This document shows, piece after piece, positions 59,020-64,000 of a stretch of 64,000 bases of DNA. This DNA comes from Adiantum capillus-veneris. Lineage: Eukaryota > Streptophyta > Polypodiopsida > Polypodiales > Pteridaceae. The stretch lies in assembly GCA_014529385.2 (NCBI GenBank), contig CM043968.1, forward strand, positions 7,391,648 to 7,455,647, in the 5' to 3' direction. Every line of letters starts with the position of its first letter. Position 1 is the first letter of the stretch. The notes below the pieces were generated by a model, which saw only the letters and a program-made list of their open reading frames with translations, searched no databases and was not told where the DNA came from. The position numbers and the translations under genes were made by a program.

Positions 59020-60735
59020 TGATCAGTCCACAAAGGGGAGTAAGCCCAAAGCTTTGTAGAAAGCTTCAAACTTCTCATGAGACAATACCTTTGTGAAAAG
59101 ATCTACAAGGTTGTCATGTGTTGGCACAAGCCAAGATGATCTCTCATGCTGAGAGCCTCTCCTTGACATAGTGGTAATGAACCTCAATGTGCTTTGTGTG
59201 AGCATGAAAAATTGGGTTCCTTGCAATTGCCAATGCGCTCTGACTCTCAGTGTAGATAGTGTTGGCAGTGTCCTGTCCAACACCCAACCATGATATGCAT
59301 GAACCGTCGAGCATGAAACAAAAAGCACTCGTGGACACTCGTGTATCAAAACAAACAACCCCTTCTGAGTCCAAAAGCATGTAAATCTTGCGGCAATGAT
59401 CCCTCCTTCGGATAAACAAGCCAAGATGTGGAGTGCCACTCAAGTAGTGAAAAATCCTCTTGACAGCCTGCTAATGCTTAGACCCTGGGCTATGCATAAA
59501 TATGTTGACCTATGAGACTGCAAATTGGATATATGGCCTTTCGTTGCATACATAAATGAGGCATCCAATAGTAGTTTGGTAAAAAGTGACATCGGCTGGA
59601 TCACCAGCATCATAAAGACTCGATTTCAAACTTGTTTCCATGGGAGTGGCAATAGGTTTTCAATCCTCAAGTGCAAACTTACATAGCAATGTATCTATGT
59701 AACTTGTCTGAAATAAGGCAATACCACCATCACACTTCTTAAACTGTATGACCAAGTAATGATGCAACAACCCCAAATCTTTCATCTTGAATGTAGCAAT
59801 CAAAGCACCCTTAAATTCAGCAATATGTCTCTCATTTGGTCTAGTGATCAGCGAATCATCCACATAGAGAACGAGAATCAGAAGTACATCACCCTCGCGC
59901 TTTACATACAACGTGCTTTCTGTTGGATTGTTATGAAAGCCTCGTTTGACCAAACAAGTGTCAGCTTGCTCATACCAAGCACGAGGAGATTGCTTCAACC
60001 CATACACATATTTCTTACATTCGTACACTTTATCTTCTTGCCCTTCACTGACAAAACCGCGAGACTGTGCTACATAAACATCCTCCAATGTGTCTGTTTT
60101 TCTTCTAGTAACACCATTTTGTCGAGGCGTATCCGGCATTGTATATTGGTGTTTTATCCACGACTAGCTAGAAATGCATTAAATTCACGAGACATATACT
60201 CCCCCCCTCGATCTAAACGGAGGGTGCCCATGGTACATTTAGAGACATTTTCAGCCATAGCCAATAATTGTTTGAAGCACATAAACACTTCGGACTTCGC
60301 TTTAAGCGGATACATCAATGCATGCCTGGAGTAATCATCAATGAAAGTCATAAAGTAAGGTAACTTCCCAAGGACGGGGCTTGCATGGGCAAACATCACT
60401 ATGCACAACCTGCAACCTGCATGTGGCCCTAATTGAACCATCCAATGGAAAGTTTGAACGCTGCATCTTACCCAAAATACAGCCTTCACAAACATGTTTG
60501 TAAGGTGCTTCAAGAGGCGGCAAAGAAGCAACCACATTAGATTTCTGCAAACACAGCAAACTGGCAAAATTCAGATGCTCAAAATGTGCATGCCAAAGTT
60601 TTGCATCTGTAACAGCCTTTGAATCCACAACAACATTTGCAAAATTTTGTCCACACTTGTCATACAAAGTGAGCTTATACATCCCACGGCATAAAATCTA
60701 GATGCAAAAAATTTCATCACCAAAACTGAGATCAT
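59020..60735 (-). pseudogene. Copia copy 3 pol fragment
   Basis: It starts inside the region before integrase (about 60735). It contains the integrase zinc-binding part (WHAHFEHLNFASLL, CEGCILGKMQRS near 60500) and the core with DVCPCKP and FIDDYSRHA. Then comes the same TPRQNGV-to-VYVAQSRGF fusion near 60120, RT (YVDDSLIT, with Ser in place of Leu after the catalytic pair), and RNase H ending LGLLPFVD at about 59023. Compared with copy 2 it lacks about 110 bp of RNase H near 59285. No gag remains. Confidence 0.85.
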
Positions 60736-60889
60736 GTATTGTTTCCTTTTCAACTCAATCAAAAGATGGGACCTCTCTCAAGTTCAAGAATATCTTGACC
60801 TTCTTCAAGACCAACAAGTATGAAGCCCATAATTACCTGGATCCTAACGAGGAGTTTGTAGTGAAGATAGATGACCGTATATACCATAG

Positions 60890-62845
60890 AGTTTGAAGAA
60901 GAGGTTAGGGCAAACAAACAAGCAATTGGATTTACACGATAAGGTGCTCTACAAGGAGGTTCACTACCCGGTATAATGTTTATTTTTGTGATCTTCTGGG
61001 CGTGATGGTGGAATTCCAGGTGGCAGATCATGCATGAAACAATCTCTAAATTGTGAGAGAAATTCATTGTGTTTAGAATTACGTAAACTTTCAGTTTCAG
61101 CAGAAACTTGATTTACCAACACTAGATATGTTTCCCATGTTTGTGAATTGCTCTTTTGTCTTGAGTGTGAGAGAGGAGTGGAAATTTTTGATGTGCTAGT
61201 GTTACTTGGATGGAGAAATTTTTATTATTATGTCGCACAACAGGAGAGAGGGGGCATGACCAGCTTGCAAGGCAGGTGCAAAGGCGATGGTGGGAGCAAG
61301 GTTGCACACTAGGGAGGGTGTAGTGAAAGACATAGTACGTGTTTTATAATTAGTCAACGGGTCAAATTCATGACGAAATGGCATTCTCAAAATCATATCA
61401 AGACCATGCAATGGTGCTACCAAAAATGTACGTGCTTGTGTAAATTCACCAATGCAAACTTCAACAGTGACTTGGGTTTTACAATTAAAACGTTGATTAT
61501 TAAAAACAGTTTTGACTTTGTGAGGTGATGAGATTTCAGAGATAGTTGTTGTGCCAAGCGTGTATAAATGAAATCATGGCTACTACCATCATCTAACAGA
61601 ATGGTGACATTTTCACCCTTAATAGTGCCTTGCACTTTAAACAAAGCGTGAGGAGATATAAGAGTACCTGAAGATGGGTTGTCATCGTTATCATAATCAG
61701 GATCATATCCCTCACCGTAATTAGCTTCCACTTCATTGTCGTTGGGAGTAGTATCTTCGATGAGGTTAAGAGTAGCTCACTTGGGGCAGTTGTTGTTGAA
61801 GGGTTTTTTACTTGAATTTCTGTTGACTCCATTGGAGTGGCCATCGGATTGACCATTGCCCTTAGTAGGACCATTTTGGCACTTATCTGCATAGTGACCA
61901 TACTAAAAACATTTAAAACACTCCACCTTTTTGTTACCATTAGAGTTTATAGTTGGATGTTGGTTGAAAGAATTTTGGTTACCACGTTGCTGCGTGTTGT
62001 TGTTGTTGTTGTTGCTATGAGCTTGGGCAGTTGTCGAATGATTGTCAAATATGCGTCTCTTGAAAAAGGTACGGCTTTGATGTTTGTTTCTATCAAAGTT
62101 AGTCGAGAAAGGAGGTCTCTTGTTACGGTTAGCGTTAAGAGTTTGATCAGTGTGAGAGGGTTGTCCACCTTTCTTCTTCTCTGCATTGAGAGCCAAATTA
62201 ATAGATTTTGACAGAGAATCTGGTTCAAACATATCTACTCAGCACCAATTTGTAGTGCCAAGCCTGATCTGTACTTACGCTTCAATTTCCTACGACTAAC
62301 ATGTTCAATAGCTTGCAATTGAATTAAACAATCTCAAAAAACGGTTAATGTAACCCTGTACATCTTCATTTCAACCCTGTCGAATTAAATCCCATTGACG
62401 TCGTGCTTTAGCTTTGTACTGTGTGGACAAAAATTGAGGTAAAAACACTTTTTTAAATGCATGCCAGGTACGTGGTCTTTTCCCGTGTTGTTTGGTGGCG
62501 TTCCACCACAATGTAGCGCTGCTAAGTGGGATGATTTGATGCACATTTTACCATCTCATGCTCGAGGAAGTCTTCATCATGAAAATAGTCATCTAGCTGA
62601 CTAACACCCATGCTAGAACTGTGCTAGCATCTTTAGTGCCATCAAAATCTTTGAAAGTGAAGGCTTTTCTGCTAATTTTGTTTTGCTTGGGTGCTGGTGC
62701 AGATTCGGTGCGTGCAGAATGTAATCATTTATCTTCAAGTTCTTGCCTTCGCATGCGTTCATATGTGAGGGATTGTTGCAGATTTAGAAGCTGTTCAACA
62801 ATCGTGGGTGTCTGAGAAAGGTGTGTTGTGCCATGATTGCGTGCT
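60890..62845 (-). mobile_element. Decayed gypsy gag-protease-RT fragment
   Basis: Order on the minus strand: gag start near 62840 (MAQHTFL), capsid-like TFKDFDGTKDA near 62670-62640, an Asn/Gln-rich linker (62200-61950) and a zinc knuckle C-x2-C-x4-H-x4-C at about 61925-61885 whose frame has a stop (CFKCF, stop, YGHYADKC). A retropepsin follows with ALFKVQGTIKGENVTILLDD near 61645-61590 (DDGSSHDFI where DSGS/T is usual). The beginning of RT is at about 61030-60930 (DLPPGIPPSRPED, then PGSEPPCRAPYRVNP). It ends near the copia array, so one element inserted into or recombined beside the other. Confidence 0.75.
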
Positions 62846-63130
62846 TTTTGTATTTTATATATATATATATATATTGTGTTTTAAAATAATAATGCTTAAA
62901 AGGGCTATTTGGTGATATTACAGATGCAATATGTGGAATAGGAGAGTAAAATAAATAACAAAAATGTAATGTACTTAACCAAAAATTGCGGTGGCGTCCA
63001 GTCTGGAATGGCGATGCGCTAGAAAATTGTCGAAAAAGTGAGCGGTCCGTCGGTGCGTCTGCAAGTTTATCGAGTTTCGTGGCGCCCAATCTCCCGTATC
63101 CCCAAAACTAATGGTAACTAAAGAATACTT

Positions 63131-63955
63131 GAGGATATACTTGGAAATTTATATGGATGATCTATGTGTACACTCTCTTTTGAGAGATGAACATACGGAA
63201 CACCTCAAAAAAGTATTCAAGAAGTGCAAGCCAAAATCCTAGGACATATCATCTCAACAAACGACATATCTACAGATTTGGATAAAATAAAAGTAATTGT
63301 AGAAATGTGTAAACCAAACAATGCAAAGCAGGTACAATGCTTTATGGGACACTGTGGTTATTACAAGAGGTTTATACACACGTATGCAATTATTGCTCAA
63401 CCCATGTATAGACTTATAGTAGTGTTTGAATGGATAGATGAGTGAGGAATCATTTAAAAAGTTAAAGAGAGCACTCATATCTGATCCAGTATTAAAAGCA
63501 CTAGATTAGTAAAAGATCTTTCATGTTCATATTGATTATCTTTGTCATTCGCTATAGGATGCATCTTGGCTCAGTCAAGAGAAGGAAATATGAGGAATGG
63601 GCGGATGAGTGTGAGTAATCATTTAAAAAGTTAAAGAGAGCACTCATATCTGATCTAATATTAAAAGCACCAGAGTTTTCATGTTCATATTGATGCTTTG
63701 GCATTTGTTATAGGATGCATCTTAGCTTAGCCAGGTGAAGGAAATATGGATTTCCCAATCTGTTATGCCAACAGACAGCTTAACAATGCTAAAAATAACT
63801 ACACTACCACTAAAAGAGAAGGGCTCGGGATGATATACGCTGCTAACAAATTTTGGCATTATCTCCTCACAAACAAGTTTTTGTTTTTCATTGATCGTCA
63901 AGCCCTCTTGTACCTTGTAAACAAACCATGCAATACTGGAAGAATTGTATGATGG
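63131..63955 (+). mobile_element. Gypsy RT/RNase H fragment with internal duplication
   Basis: The plus strand begins with RT (YLEIYMDDLCVHS at about 63141-63180, the catalytic YMDD box), then KILGHIISTNDIS and CFMGHCGYYKRFI at about 63235-63378. RNase H follows with NRQLNNAKNNYTTTKREGLGM and FFIDRQALLYLVNKPCNTGR near 63766-63945. A segment of about 155-165 bp in RNase H is present twice (63438-63592 and 63604-63748). The fragment continues to near the window end and is on the opposite strand from the gag fragment at 60.9-62.8 kb. Confidence 0.82.
63438..63748. repeat. Tandem duplication inside gypsy RNase H
   Basis: ATCATTTAAAAAGTTAAAGA, ATAGGATGCATCTT and GAAGGAAATATG occur in the same order at 63438-63592 and 63604-63748, with substitutions and a 13-bp length difference. 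The duplication breaks the RNase H frame. Confidence 0.88.
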
Positions 63956-64000
63956 TTTAACGTATTGAAGGAGTTTGATTTTATAGTAGTGGTTAAAAAG

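Larger units (their letters stand above)
51950..60735 (-). mobile_element. Head-to-tail array of three Ty1/copia copies sharing LTRs
   Basis: On the minus strand the order is: copy 3 internal region (about 60735-58949), LTR (58948-58720), copy 2 internal region (58719-55134), LTR (55133-54907), copy 1 internal region (54906 to about 51950). Neighbouring copies are separated by one LTR each, not two, as expected from unequal recombination between LTRs. Only copy 2 has an LTR at both ends (54907-58948, 4042 bp). Copy 1 is cut within RNase H. Copy 3 is cut in the protease-integrase region. All three share the same fusion of integrase to RT. Long plus-strand frames in the array are antisense shadows. 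Confidence 0.88.

Overview
The window is nuclear DNA from a land plant, most likely a flowering plant with a repeat-rich genome. The evidence is a plant-type calmodulin gene, a plant R1R2R3-MYB (MYB3R) gene, compact GT-AG introns, many Ty1/copia and Ty3/gypsy fragments, and long CT, GT and GA microsatellites. I cannot name the species. Only two ordinary host genes are clear, both on the minus strand: calmodulin (28211-30146, four exons, 149 codons) and MYB3R (46436-49029, seven exons, 505 codons). Almost everything else is mobile DNA in various states of decay.

The most interesting object is 2131-12391. It is a 10.26-kb DNA transposon with inverted ends that match at about 80% over 60 bp, and a perfect 9-bp target duplication (TCTCGTGAG at 2122-2130 and 12392-12400). 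This points to the Mutator (MULE) superfamily. Its right half carries, on the plus strand, a decayed transposase with a C-terminal SWIM-like zinc finger, then a short intact ORF of 118 codons. Its left half carries, on the minus strand, an 11-exon gene of about 1078 codons. All ten introns of that gene join in phase. It encodes a ParB/sulfiredoxin-like domain followed by a DNA amino-methyltransferase domain whose motifs run in the permuted beta-class order (IV before I). The two arms diverge from a centre made of GT/CA tracts, a row of large GC-rich hairpins full of CACGTG boxes, and a C-rich tract. A plant transposon carrying a ParB-methyltransferase is my candidate for an undescribed system. 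This copy has two premature stops, and its motif IV is not a canonical (D/N/S)PP(Y/W/F).

Layout: 1-2121 has no clear gene. 2122-12400 is the MULE with its target duplication. 12401-18577 is gene-poor and holds two diverged copies of an unrecognised repeat. 18578-24905 is a decayed gypsy element on the minus strand with its 3' LTR. 24906-28210 is intergenic with tandem duplications. 28211-30146 is calmodulin. 31.6-33.8 kb holds copia remnants. 37721-39362 is a solo LTR of the same gypsy family in the opposite orientation, with a 5-bp target duplication. 39.6-43.5 kb holds a minisatellite, gypsy fragments and a small gag-only LTR element. 44129-44694 is a CACTA-like inverted-repeat element. 46.4-49.0 kb is MYB3R, which contains a perfect 202-bp tandem duplication over an exon-intron junction. 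51.9-60.7 kb is a head-to-tail array of three copia copies separated by single shared LTRs, all with the same integrase-RT deletion. 60.9-64.0 kb holds two further gypsy fragments on opposite strands.

All coordinates, exon joins and repeat comparisons were made by eye. No homology search was run.
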